NCBI GenBank assembly: GCA_023634235.1
Contig: JAMKCF010000015.1
Location: 13,054,087-13,118,086 of the forward strand
Length of the DNA stretch: 64,000 nucleotides
From: Pisaster brevispinus
Lineage: Eukaryota > Echinodermata > Asteroidea > Forcipulatida > Asteriidae
Direction of reading: 5' to 3'
Under the pieces are notes generated by a model. The model searched no databases and was not told the DNA's origin. It worked only from the letters and a program-made list of their open reading frames with translations. Below, piece after piece: positions 23,056-36,300 of this stretch. The stretch's first letter is position 1. Each line of letters starts with the position of its first letter. Both the position numbers and the translations under genes were made by a program.

Positions 23056-23295
23056 ACCCATTTTCATAGAGCTGCTAAGCACAAAAATTTGCTTAGCATG
23101 AAATTTCTTCCTTGATAAAAACAAGATCACCAACCAAATTTCCATGTGTTGCATATTGCTTGTTACTGGTAGTCAGCTGTTGTTTGCTTATCCTGAAAAT
23201 CATGTGGAAATTTGGTTGGTAATCCTGTTTTTATCAAGGAAGAAATTTCATGCTAAGCAAATTTTTGTGCTTAGCAGCTCTATGAAATTGGGCCC
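23056..23295. mobile_element. Long-hairpin member of the GGGCCCAATTTCATAGAGCTGC family
   Basis: Arms of about 90 bases (left from about 23056, right ending 23295) are nearly perfect inverted copies, containing GCTTAGCATGAAATTTCTTC and complement. The ends match the family, but the centre differs from the copies at 1916 and 48751. Confidence 0.75.
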
Positions 23296-23435
23296 AGTGC
23301 GCTACCAACCGAGCTATTCAGTCTGATGTTGCTGGTCTCAAGATCCTTGTTCCAGAGGCTCCAGTCGGAAGCCATTCAACCCTAAACTGTCGTGTAGCCA
23401 GGGTTCACGCCCAAGCTTACTTTTATACACTACAC

Positions 23436-23775
23436 TTGCGGTGTCTTGTGGCCGAGCGGTTTAGTGAACATCGGACCCAAGCTCTGGTGTTGTCAGCAGC
23501 AGAGTGTGGGTTCGAATCCCGGTCATGACAATTGCTTCGTAAAAAGTTGGGAAGGTAGTGCACTCTGCTCTACCAGCCAGGCTCCTAGTGGATGATACCT
23601 TTGCCTATATCCTTACGGACTGTGAAGGGGGTAACCCTGTTTCAGCCCCAGGAGTAGGTGGCAACGTGCCTCTGGTGACAGTTGATTTGGGTTGACAGCC
23701 CAAATCAGTTAAGTGTAGCCCTCACCTTGCAGTGGCCGTTCGGCCTTGTGAGTTGAGAGATATCTCATAAAAAAT
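23436..23775 (+). mobile_element. SINE type A (tRNA-Leu/Ser-like head), copy 1
   Basis: The head TGTGGCCGAGCGGTTTAG is an A-box as in Leu/Ser tRNAs, and GTGGGTTCGAATCCCGG is a B-box. The body (GTTGGGAAGGTAGTGCA ... CCTTGTGAGTTGAG) is followed by an A-rich tail. A nearly identical copy is at 47103-47475 and a reverse copy at about 44390-44720. It is a SINE, not a functional tRNA. Confidence 0.8.
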
Positions 23776-25440
23776 AAATTTAAAAAAACAACATGGGAAA
23801 CGGCAGAAAGCAAAAGGATCCCCTTTTTATTTTAATATCAATTAATAATCCACAAGAGAAACATATTTAAAAATAAAGCTACAACACAGAGCTCTGACAG
23901 CCCAGCCAGAGCCCATACCTTAACAGAAACAGTAACAGGTGCATGACTTACATGTGTGTTGTGAATTCCAACCCTTTCTCACACCAATCTGAAACGGTGG
24001 GTTAGCCTGCTCGTATGTGATAGGCTTCTCTCCCTTGCTTACTTTCACCCGAGCAGCAACCGACTTATGGCATGTTGCAGTCGTTTGCAAACATCGGACA
24101 GGTAGATTGATGCTTTTGATGGGTTGACTCTGTATGAGAAATGTTTAAGAATATGTAACTCTAAGTTATATAACTTATAAGTTAATACACAATGTATGCA
24201 TGGAGGTAGAAACTGTCTACGTTCATAATGCTGACATATTGAAAGTTCCAATTTGATAAGTTGCAGAGCTGATGTTTTCCTTTTAAAATAAATTTAACCA
24301 CAAAACGTAGCTGCTCTCTGCTCTGAATGAGAACAATAAAGATGTGTTTATCAACATCACTATATAATAAATATAAATTATGAGTATAAATTAAAAAACA
24401 ACTATTTAATTAGAAAAAAAGTTCCGTTTCGTACAGTAGTAGTAGTCATGGTAGTCGGTAGTTTGTCATGTTTGTAGACAGCTAAAATAAGATGTCAAAA
24501 ACTTTTTTTAAAATCGGTGGTTTTGCTTATTAAAGTTTTGGGAGTACTTTTGTTTGTTAACGATGTTTGTTTATATGTAGCACACAATCTGGCAGTGGCA
24601 GTGGCCGGATGTTCGGTTTAGGCAAGAAATATAACAATGTCTCAACTGAAAAATCATGAAATCATTATTTTTTAAATAAAATGTGAACATGAACATGATG
24701 GTGTACATCAAAACATGTGAAGCTGAATTTAAAAGCAGAGCTCTGAAATTTGGTCATTTTGGTCACGTTATTTGTTAGTTAGAATCTAGCAACAAAGACG
24801 GCTAGAAAAAACTCAAAAACAAATTGTTTACTTCACTGCACTAATATTTGAAGTAGAGAAAAGTATGAAAATCTTGCAAATACGAACCACAATCAGTCGA
24901 GATAGAATTCTGGACACGGGCGCCGCCATTTTGAGAGCCATACCCAATAAACGGCTCTTGCATGTGTGCGTGTTACTTTGCAAGTTCAAGTTATTCATAA
25001 AAGAGCCGTAGGGGCGTCACGGCGGTAGGGAATACCCGGCCCACTGATCTCTATTATTATCAGTGGAATGCCCCCACCCCACACCTCCCCAAGGCTGCAT
25101 CATCATCATGGGTGACGTCCTTCTCCATCTATTGCCATCCTCTTCTTTTAGGAGAATGTTAGTCTTTGTTGCAAACAAATAAAGAAAACAAACAACATTG
25201 CTTTGCTTATCAAAAACCTTTTTTTGCTGTTGATCTGGAGAGCAGTGTGACATTTTCATAAAAATAAAAACACAGTTTAAGAGGATGTATTAATCAACTT
25301 AATTTCAATTTTTGGACAGAAGCAAAAAAGAAACCAAACAAACAAAAACAAAAACAAACAAACAAAGAATAAGCAACGATATTGTGTGATAAATAGATAT
25401 ATAAATAAACAAATAAACCCAACTTTTGACCAAATTTCAC
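23776..25440. other. Non-coding stretch between the SPARC and SEC31A regions
   Basis: No gene recognised. GCCGCCATTTTG at about 24923 is a YY1-like motif, reading toward the left on the minus strand, and hints at an old promoter or transposon start. Contains a CAAA-rich patch at about 25330-25375. Confidence 0.35.
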
Positions 25441-25560
25441 CTTTAATTTTTTCCACGTGTCACACGCATGCGCAAATCTAAGATCGTAGTGGATTGTGGG
25501 TATGCAGTGTGTGCCACGTTGATGTAGTTGACTGGACGCCAATGCCGGGAAAATCTTGGA
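25441..25560 (+). promoter_or_regulatory. Probable SEC31A promoter region
   Basis: CCACGTG at 25453-25459, CGCATGCGCA (NRF1-like) at 25465-25474 and GCCACGT near 25513 lie just ahead of the proposed 5' exon. CACGTG/GCCACGT cores resemble XBP1/UPR and E-box sites, plausible for a secretory-coat gene. This rests on motif matches and position only. Confidence 0.35.
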
Positions 25561-25682
25561 TTTTTCGCCTTTTCAGGTTTTAACTTGTAACACACTGTGT
25601 TGTTTTAGGAACTTTAACACTTACTGGTAGTACGTAATTTATCGGTCGGATAGAATTATTGAATAGAGGGTGACTTTGAAGG
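25561..25682 (+). other. SEC31A: Probable non-coding 5' exon of SEC31A (3' boundary only)
   Basis: GAAGG|GTGAGTAT at 25682/25683 is a strong donor. The first coding exon opens with an acceptor at 27125 and only ten bases of leader before the ATG, so an upstream untranslated exon is required, and this is the best candidate. The left boundary is a guess. Confidence 0.4.
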
Positions 25683-26084
25683 GTGAGTATGTTAGGGTTT
25701 TGTCAGAAATTTATGAAGTTATTTTTTTGCAACGTAATTTCAATGTGGTTTTGACCGGGTGCCGACTTCCATCTGTTCATGCCGGTCTGCCGATTGATTT
25801 TGCACACACAGGGGCCAGTATTTTGAAAGCACAGTTGTCATGGGTTTTCGATCGGTTAACAAGAAAAATTCTCCAGAAGCAGAAACTAAATGAAATTGTT
25901 TAAACCATCTGACCAACCTGTGTGCTGTAGTCCCAACTACAGCTCGTACTTTTGTAGGACTGTAGACAGGGTATACATGGCAGAGTGTTGGAATCAAAAC
26001 AACGCTTAAAAACGAGGGAAAAAAACACCATTCAGATTTTTTAAAAAGTAAATTTTATCTTTTTTCTTTTTGGCTTAGTTTAGT

Positions 26085-26638
26085 CAGGGCTCAAAATTAA
26101 CACTGGACTGCAGGCCCGAGGCCAGTGGTTTTAGGCAGGGCCAGTAAACTCAGTGACATGACTGATCAGTGATGGACAAGTCAAAATACCAAAAAATAGC
26201 AATGGTCTTCTTGACTTTTTCGATTGAATAAAAATAATCTTCACTGATCTTTAATTTTTTAAATCATGTTCACAAATCTGTCTGATAAGTATGTTTTAAT
26301 TTTTGATTATGTGATGTGGACCATGAAGACAAAGCATACTTACTTGCCATGCTTGCCAACATGAGATAAACCTTTTATTAAATTTGTGCCTATAAATTAA
26401 TTCAACTAAAAACATTGTTGTTGAACTGTTTATGAAAACATTGTTGTTGAACTGTTTATGAAAACATTGTTGTTGAACTGTTTAAAATGTTCCATCATAT
26501 GATTCTGTTCTTTAAGTTGTAAACAGGTTCTGATAAAAGGTTCTGTAAAACATGTAAAAAAAATCCTGTAAAAATGTAGAGTAAACAAGCCCTGCTATCT
26601 TACACATGTATGTGGACATTCCCCCAAATTTGAGCCCT
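26085..26638. mobile_element. CAGGGCTCGAA MITE, copy 1, with a triplicated 26-mer
   Basis: Left end CAGGGCTCAAAATTAACACTGG, right end CCCCCAAATTTGAGCCCT. The interior holds three tandem copies of AACATTGTTGTTGAACTG plus 8 bases (about 26406-26483). Relatives at 38627-39186 and 55619-55952 share the GGCCAGTGNTTTTAG motif near the left end. CAG termini suggest a hAT-type parent. Confidence 0.7.
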
Positions 26639-27135
26639 ATTATTAACTGGGAACTGGACCCAACAATGCTTTTTTAACATTTGCACATTATCTGGTATTT
26701 GTAAAGACTCTGCTGAGTGAATGCACTTGTGTTCGTTTGGGTACAAATGCCCTTACGTACGTGACGTAGTACCAGATTCAGAACCCCAAGCACTAAAGCA
26801 GGGAGTGAAAAAAAAAAACAGCTCCAAATTCATTGTCAAAGACTTCTTTGATACTTAAAACTGTTAACATTTGTGCGTCAGACTGCCAACAAAACGAGAG
26901 CAAATGGCGAAAATTTTAAGCTGTCAGACAGACATCGTTATATTAAAACCATACACATCCAAGTGATGGCCGGCCGATCGTAACTGCAAAATGCTACAAA
27001 TTGCATTTTTCTTTTAAATGGAACAACACGCGGTGAAACGATTTCACTAGATACAAGAACATTTATTTGCTTGAAAAGTTTGTTTTTCAATAGCTGAGGT
27101 TACTTAATTTACTTGACATTACTAGGAGTTACACC

Positions 27136-27338
27136 ATGAAAGTTAAAGAAATCAGTAGGACTGCCAACATAGCATGGAGTCCTGCTCAGCAGTATCCTGT
27201 CTACGTCGCCGCTGGGACGGCAGCCCAACAGCTGGATGCTACCTTCAGCACCAGCGCGGCACTTGAGATCTACGCCTTGGATCTAGCCGATGCGTCAGTG
27301 GATATGCAGTTGAAATCAACCCTCAAAACCGAACACAG
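27136..27338 (+). CDS. SEC31A: SEC31A coding exon 1 (aa 1-67)
   Basis: [18 protein letters not shown] matches the invariant SEC31 start. [13 protein letters not shown] follows, as in the family. Acceptor ATTACTAG at 27125, donor ACAG|GTTTG. Confidence 0.95.
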
Positions 27339-30300
27339 GTTTGTTTGTTTGTTGTCTTTGTACTAGGAATCAGGGGTGGATTTCACAAAGACTGAAGACT
27401 AGTCTTATCTCGAGTTAGGACGAGTTACTCGTCCTAACTTAGGACTAGCCTTAAGTTTTTAAATAGTTAGGACTATTATTGTGAAATCGAACCCTGGTCA
27501 GATATTGGTTAAGTCATCGGAGTGTGGCTTTGAATCCTGGTCATGACACTTGTGTTCTTGAGGAACAAACTTTACTGTAACTGCTTCTCTCCGTAGGTTT
27601 TCCTACATTCTTTCAAGGGTCAAGGGTCAAGTAACAATAATTTTTTGAACTGTTAATTTGCAACTGACACTTTTTTGCTAAATTTTTCATTTTTGTCATT
27701 GTTAGATTCCATAAAGTGGTATGGGGAAATTATGGCATGGGGAACGACACAAAGCCGAGCGGCATTATTGTTGGAGGCACTGACAGTGGAGGTGTTCATA
27801 TCTACGATGCTGCGATGCTGTTAAACAACGAAGAAGCCTCAATCTCAGTCATAGAAAAGGTAAGGAAGATAGAAAGATCTGATCCAAATGAGGCTCAATT
27901 TGATTTCAGTTGGAGACCTTTGGCGATGCTACACATGGGTTTGGATGTTTAACCTGTTAACCCTTCTTGTGTTGCCAAATTGTTTGGACATAAACAACCG
28001 CTGGTGACCGCATTGTTTGACCACTCAAGCGTGAAGCACACATTCTTATACAACAGAAAGCTTTCGTTCAAAGGCCATTTTGACAAACTCCATTATCTCC
28101 TTGAAGATATTGTTTTACAGCACAAATAATAAAAAAGTTCTTCCTTATTGAATTCCCTTTCATATAATCTAAAACTCATTGAGATTGGTCCTATAAATGT
28201 CAAAGTTCTTGGTCTTTCTTTCCTCAGTGTGATCTGTAATCTCAAACACTTTTTTGCACACAACCGTATGGCGCTCCGTATGTGTTTGGCATTTCGGATC
28301 TCCCAACTCCAATTCGAAAAGATTGCATAATAGCAACCTTATTTTATTTCACCATCATTGGAAAGATCCGATCATTCTCTTTCCAGTGATGGTAAGCTTG
28401 GGTATGGAGGGTGAACATGGACAAAACTACAGCTTTATTACAAATGGCCTTTGTGCTCAGGCTTGAGTGCTTTTTTGTTTGAAGCTTGGTCGACTAAAGT
28501 CGCCAATGGTAAGGAAGAGTGGGTATGAGTGCAGTCGACTAAAGTCGCCTATGGTAACGAAAGGGTTAACCATAAACAAATGTTGAAATCCGTTTCCAAG
28601 TTTCCTTATCGTTTAAACTTATAAGGTACGTTTTTGAGAGTCAAATTTCCGTGGTGTCCTTGTGAATGCTGCAACCGAAGATGCGGTTGGTACCCATGTC
28701 ACTTCATTAAAACCTGGACGCATTTGAAATTTTTAATGGAAATACTGTGACTTTTTGGGGGGCTATTTTCTCATCAATTAGACACTGTATTGAGCTGAAA
28801 CTTTCACAGGTGTTTAATACTGTATTTTTATTGACAATATAGCCTATAAATCAGTATTACGTTGACAAGAACTGTTCTATGACCGTACCTTTTATAATTT
28901 TCAGCATACAGGCTCGGTAAAAGCGCTCGACCTCAACCCTTTCCAGCCAAACCTCCTGGCGTCAGGCGCCAGCGAATCAGAGATCTACATTTGGGATTTG
29001 AATAATTTAACCCAGCCCATGACACCAGGTGCCAAGTCAGTGGTGAGTAGTTGATCAAGGCCTGACTCTAAATACTTTCTTCAACTCTGCGTGACACCAT
29101 AAAAAAAATCACACCATTTCACCCTGCCTTACTTTTTGAGTAACAGTTTGATTTTAGCGTGTAATATATTTCTGTGAAGAACCAAATCACTTTAAATATA
29201 GATCCTTTTGACTAAATAAAATCAATTCAAGCAAAATTGTATTTTGAGATGAGCCCACATGTCTCTTTCTTCTCGATCAACCATTTCTTTGAATAACATC
29301 CTTTGTTTACACAACTTAGCAAGGCTGAGTAACTGAGTAATGGCTGTACAATTCCTATGGGAATTCCTGGAGAGCGGGTCATTGTTGGATTGTGCTAGTG
29401 AAAAACAAACCCCGGACAGTGATAAGACATTTGGCATGCTATTTGGCTAGGTGCAGTTGTAGAACTTGGAATTTTTTAGTTAACAAAAAAAAAATGGCGG
29501 AGTACCGACTTTTTAATAAGAAACTGTTACTCAATAAGTGAGCGATAGTGTCATGGAGTGTTTAAGGACAACAGAATTGTTTTCAAATGTTTTTCAGAGC
29601 AATGACTCTGTCATTTGGGCAATCAAACATTTGCAAGTTGAAATAGAATATCGCCCAGAAAATTGAATGCCCACTTTGATTACCTGATACTAAAAACACT
29701 GTTGCAACATCACATGAAAGTGTTAGGATAAGAAACTTAAGACATGTTAGATAAGCAAAGTTTGGAATCCATTGCACCACACATTTCATTGGAAATTGCA
29801 GTCATTTCCCATCCCTTAGTAGCCTTTTGTCAAGGCCTTCGTGGCTTGGACAGCTTTGTAAACAGCGGAGCGACTGGAACGGGAGACCACGCACGCGAGC
29901 CGAGTGGCGAAGCCACGAGGGCCTTTTCCAACTTTCCAGCGTTTTTTAATGAATTATTCATAACGTATGAAACGTGCATTATTCATAACGTGTATGCAAA
30001 CAAGTATCTGATGATACACACGATGAGACGTTCGCCATTGTATGCTGACCCGCTGACCCCCTTCGCTTCTGATTGGTTTGGACTTTTGCTACCCCACTTG
30101 GGTAGCAAAAAATCGAGATTATAAAGAAAAACATTAGAAACCGCAAGCAAGTAGGAAAAGGCCCTCGTGGCTTCGCCACTCGCGTGCGTGGTCTCCCCTT
30201 CCAGTCGCTTGGGACCGCGGCTCTACAAGGCTGTCCAAGCCACGAAGGCCTTGACAAAAGGCTAATCCCTTATGTGATTAGAAAGCTTGGCCCTTAAAAT

Positions 30301-33300
30301 GCTCACACAGGGCAATTTTTACAGGAACACTTCAGCATCGTAAGAGACTTTTTTCTTTCAGTAGCTTACTGTCCCCATGACAATAATGTGGAAATTGGCA
30401 TGTGAATGTTTTGTCTTCTTGGAAATTGCGTGGAAGTGGCTGCCTGTAATTTGCCCTTTGTGACGTTGGCCTTTCCAAGCGACATAGCAACACTAGATTT
30501 AGTTATTCGTTAGTGACGGAGCGAGGCATTGTACAGGTTTTATTTCAAATCTAACCTCGGAGGACTCGTACCGCTTTAAAGCATCTGCTTTCAGATTGTT
30601 TGCGATCATGGGTTCGAATCCCACCCGAGGCATGTGTGAATTAAGAATGCTTGTCCGTGTACCACATGTACATCAATAAGTGCCATTATTTAAAATTGTA
30701 TTCTTTTTCCCTCATGCAATATTTACAAGCTTGATGATAAACTTTATTAAGATTGAAGATGTTGTTGATACTTTCAAGGAATGAATTAAAAAAAAAAAAA
30801 ATTGTTATCAGTTTGCTCCGATTAAACAAATTAGAAGCATTAATTTGTTTGTGACTAATCCACAGCCAACAGATGAGATCAGTTGTGTGGCGTGGAATCG
30901 ACAGGTTCAATACATCCTGGCATCAACGAACCCCGGAGGGCGCTGTGTTGTGTGGGATCTGCGAAAGAACGAACCAATCATCAAAGTCACCGATCACAGC
31001 AAAAGGGTGAGAGTTTTGGATAAAATGCATCGAGTGTACCATGTTTTGTTCAGATTAAATTCATTAAAGTAGTAGCCTGGAACCCAGAGTATGATCTTGT
31101 GCTCCTGGTCCTGTTACCTCATATTCAATGTAGAGCAGTAGCTTGGCACCCAGAAGTTTGATCAAACATACATTGTGTAAACCTTAGATGCTATGTGAAG
31201 CAGTAGCCTGGCACCCAGAGTTTCATCAAACAATAAATTGTGTAAACCTTAGATACTTTGTGACCAGTAGCCTGGCACCCAGAGTTCGATCTTACATACA
31301 TTGTGTACAAACCTTAGATACTATGTGACCAGTAGCGTGGCACCCAGAGTTCGTTCATACGTACCTTGTGTAAACCTTAGATACTATGTGACCAGTAGCC
31401 TGGCACCCAGAGTTTGATCATGCACACATTGTGTTTACCGTAGATGCTGTATTTTAATGCTTTGGTCTATCAGCCAAACCTTGATCATGCCTACATATTA
31501 TCGTTCCTTTAGATTCAATGTAAAGCAGTAGCCTGGCACCCAGAGGTTGCAACACAGATGGCGCTAGCTTCAGAAGACGACCATTCCCCCGTCGTTCAGA
31601 TTTGGGACCTTAGATTCGCTACATCTCCCCTCAAGGTTCTTGAGAATCACCAAAGGTAGGTTCTTCTCAAGTTGATATTTCGTGGGCGGGTCCATGATGA
31701 TATTTATGCATAATGTATTCTGGTACTGCCCGTTGGATTAAGTCTTGAAGCACTCGGCACAATTTTGTGTTTGGAAATAACATCCTCGAAAGGAAACGAA
31801 TTAAACGAACAACAGACAAATGCACCAGGATGTCCTTTTCTCGTATGAAACAAACTTGATAACTGTTCTTGGTGACTCAGCTGGCCCTTCAGTCATATGC
31901 CACTGCCGATAATCGGCTATGGCATGCCAGAACCTCGTAGTTATCTCCGAGCTGAGAACAACGAGAAACAATTATGACAGCTGATGGACCTCTCCGAATC
32001 CTGGTTCATCCATACAAAAGGATGAAGGTCTGGAAGTGGGAGTTCCACTGTAATCCCAAGAAAGATTGACTGTTGATTCCAAGGCCCTTTTGTCACTGCC
32101 TGTACCAGCGCACAGACATGACGGAGCATGACACTGGGCGCATGCTACACTGAGCTTTCCAAGCAAGGTCCAATGTCAGGGTTCTGCTTACTGCTGAATT
32201 CTGCGTTTGCGAACACCATTCTCCGCTACCAACAAGCACCGAATTTCTGCGCTAGCTGTCTAAGCGAAGACTGCCTAGTAGCGTGGAATGCGCACGCGCA
32301 CAAGCAAAAATTCCCTGCTAGCCCCTGAAATCCGTAAGCGCCAATTCTTTTTTATGGTAAGCAGAGCCATGAAATTGGGCCCTGTACTTATATTGCCCTG
32401 TAAAGCACATGAATCTATGGGCCGTAGGCGCAGAATCCAACGGTAAGAAGTGCCATGAATTTCGGCCAAGGTCAACGAGTCTACAGCTGTTTGTTCCACG
32501 CTGGATGCTCCAAGCAGGTTATTGGGGCTCTGTACTAGTAGTGGCTCTCACTCTCGGTACCTTACGGAGACCTAAGGACAAAACAAAAAAGGCGAAAAAT
32601 AAAAGGACTCCACATGGAAATTCTTAAGACCGGGGTGCTCCACAAGGAAATTTGTGTACAAAGTCTATGGAAAACTGTTAAGTGCAGGGACAAAGGAAAG
32701 AACAGAAGAATGCTCCACAAGGATGCATTTTTGAGAAAGTGTGCCCTTGAAAGTTTTTTTTGTATACAGGTCCTCCGGCATTAAGGGGTAAAAAATGTAG
32801 CTTTCTTGGCACAGAAATAAATGTTAAATCGACCTCACATGAGTACATTCCAATTTCTAGGTGGTTAACTGTATTGTGAAGCACCAGTCTAAAGACGTTT
32901 TGAAATCTCTTTTGCTGTTGATTTTCCCAGGGGAGTACTCTCCATTGCCTGGTGTCCCCAGGATCCGGATCTGCTGCTCAGTTGTGGTAAGGACAACCGC
33001 ATCCTCTGCTGGAATCCCAACAGCTCAGTCCAGGGAGGCGAGGTGGTGTACGAGCTACCCACCTCATCCCAGTGGAGCTTTGACGTGCAGTGGTGCCCGC
33101 GCAACCCGGCGGTCATCGCCAGCTCGTCGTTTGATGGTCACGTGACGTTCTACTCCTTGATGGGCGGGGGAAAGGGGGATGAGCAATTGCAGCAACGTCA
33201 GGCTGACAAGGTAATTTCATCTCTCCAAAAATAGCCCAAACTATTCCTTTTATGTCATGCTTCAATCTGCCTTTTTGTCTTATTATTGTTTTTAGAATAT

Positions 33301-36300
33301 TTTTTCCAGTATTTACGGTCGTTTTTCTTTGTATGTTTAGCTGGCATCTTCTTTTCCTGGCACCGCTGGCTTCAACCAGCCGCAGCAACCTTCTCAAGGG
33401 GCAACTGAACCCCAGGTCTTGAAGAAACCGCCCAAGTGGCTCAGGCGACCTGTAGGAGCAACGTTTGGGGTAAGGAACCACAAGATTTTATCATCTTGAG
33501 TTTTTTGTAAATCACTCGTGGGATGACATTCAAGTCCCATTTTATGCTTATTTATTATTTTTGGGGGTAATTAATGCATCACTTTGAAACAGTTTTGCTA
33601 TAAATCAATCAGTCAGTACATTTATTTCTAAAAATGGGACAATTTGGAGGCTTTGAGGTCTGTTTAAACCAAGGCTTTCATGGAGTGCCTTATAGAACAA
33701 ATGAATAAAACTTGACACAGTAAAGGACAAATATTTACTTAAAATGAAAGACCAAAAACCACGTTTCAAAAAATGGTTTGGCTGCTTAAGTTGATAGCTA
33801 GCAAGAGAATACCATACAAGTAAATTTAGAGAGAGAGAGGAATCCCATTGGAGAGAGCTTATCTTGTCTGATGGCGAGATGCAAGTTTGAATCCTGTTGA
33901 AACTGCAAAAAAAATACATATACTTAAAGACAGGTCATAGATTGGTAGCTCCTCCAAAAATGAATGCCCATAAAAACTTGCCCCAATAGTGAGAAGCACT
34001 GCAGCTGTTGATATTTTTCACCCTAAAACATTTGAATCTGAGAAACGATCCGTGCGTGAATCACTTTCCAGGTTTCTGAGGGCTGGCGTCCGTTCGCAAA
34101 TGCTTCGACCAGAGATGTGGTTGGTACCCGCTGTTACCTCACTAAATGAGGACGAATGTGACGTTCTTCTGAGAATACTGTTAAGTGTTTTTTTTCCCCA
34201 CCCCACCAATAAGTAGACACTGTTCTCAGCTGAAAATTGTATCTTTCTTTATAATTCTACCTGTAAATTAGCGTTGCATTGACACAATCAAATCTGTGAC
34301 CCTACCATTAAACCCATTGCTAAGCCTCTAAGTTTGCCCGATGGTGAGATGTAAGTTTGAATGCTATAATTAGCTGTTGGTACTGCGAAAAAATTTGTAG
34401 ATATTTTTTACTTTGTTCTTAGAGAAAATGTGTTGAAATGGTTATTTATTTATTTTTTTTTCAGTTTGGTGGGAAACTTGTGTCGTTTGAAGTCTCCAAG
34501 CAGCAACCTTCCGGTCGGGTTTACATCAGCCAGGTTGTCACGGAAACGGAGCTTGTCAACCGCTCCAATGCCCTCGAGGATGCGCTGACCAACGGGAAGT
34601 TTGTGGACTTCTGCAACACCAAGGTGGCCAAGTCGAAAGACGGCATGGAGTCGCAAATCTGGAAATTCATGAAGGCAAGTTAACAATTGCGGATTAACCC
34701 TAACCATGCTAAATGCAACAATATGCACCAAATGGTAATAGTTGTTGTGATCTGTTGCATTTGGCAGTCAACTCAGATGTCATTTTTGGACTGAATTTGT
34801 TGCATTCAGCAGTGAAGTGACTTCATATAGGTTTGGGTGCTTCTATTGTATCTGAACAACTTATAATGGGTATTTCAAAATATTTTTTATGGGAAAAGTA
34901 TTGAGAAGTATGATGTAATATTAGGTAAGAATCATAATTCAAATCATATTCAAAAGACTGTATAATAACAGTTAAACATTTACACTTATGTGCATAGTGT
35001 TGCATTTAGCAGGGCAAACACCCTTGCTCAGTCCTTTCCCAAACGGCATGCCTGCACAATGCAACAATATCCCTTGTTGCATTTTGTTGCATTTGGCATG
35101 GTTCTCATTTCAACTGTGTTGCATTCTGTTGTATTTGGCAGGCTTTGTAGAGAGACCCTAATGGGGGTTAGGGTTAAATCATGGGTACTGACTAAATAGG
35201 GAGACTGACAACATAGGGCTAGATTGCTCAGTTGTTAGAACAACGGCACGGTAGTCTGGCGGTCTCCGGTTCAAGTCCAGCTCTAGTCAATTTTCCTTTT
35301 TTTCAACCCCTAAATCAAACTAAAACAACTCTTTTGTTATTATTACCCGTTTTATTTAGGCCAGCTTTGAGAAGGAACCCCGCCCACATTTTGTCTCCCT
35401 CCTGGGCTTCGACTCGGACGAGCTTGCCAGGAAGGTTGCTGCGGCAATGGGAGGGCCCACCGGTTTGACCAATGGGATGCCGGGGGCGGTGGATGCCGAG
35501 GAATTAGCTGAGAGGATGGAGAATCTCAACGCGGGGTTTTCGGGGTCAGAGGCCACACTGGGGAGTGGGACTGGGTCACCTGCGATTGGGTCAAAGGTAA
35601 GTGACCTTCAAGATATGGAAAGCAACAACATTCAACACATCGCTCATAGTATCTGCAAGTCAGTGGCTTGTACCAAAATGCCAAAAGGAACCCCAAACTG
35701 CTGCAAGATTCTTAAAATCTTCACTCGACCAAAAAGGTCAAAGTTTGTGTTTGTGGAATCAAACACTTTTGATCTCTGGTAGCTTTTCTATTGGTCATAC
35801 AGTTATGGGTCAATGTGGCTTTAGAGGTGCCTTTAGATTCCTGCAGTGCAAATGTTGTATCCCCGTCCTTCGCAGTTCAGCATCTGAGCTGCGAGTAAGG
35901 ATGAGTAGCCTCCCAAAATATTATTGAAATTATGAAGCGACATGTTCTGATATTTCCCATGTGAACATCTAAACCAAAGAATCATTGGTTTGTGAAGAGT
36001 TAAGGATTCAAAGAATGTTTTGATTTTAACCTTTACCCTGCTCCATACTACAATGTCCAATAAGTATTGAAAAATGTTATTTTGTTATTTTGAGGATTTA
36101 AATTAAAGTTTCATTTGAGTTTAACCTCAACCGTGCTCCATACAATAAGTTCATCAAATGTGAATATTTTATTCTTAAGATTTCAAGAATCAACCGAATT
36201 TAACCTGAACCGTGCCCCATACAATTAACGTGGAAAGTTAAAAGTAGAATTTTGTTGCATCTCCGGATCTGAGGGCCAATAGAATGAACCCTTATGAACT

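Noticed and set aside
23436..23520. Functional tRNA-Leu/Ser gene
   Set aside because: A and B boxes are present but acceptor pairing fails, and the sequence continues into a body repeated elsewhere with an A-rich tail, so it is a SINE.
33113..33481. 122-codon minus-strand frame
   Set aside because: Antisense shadow of SEC31A exons 6 and 7.
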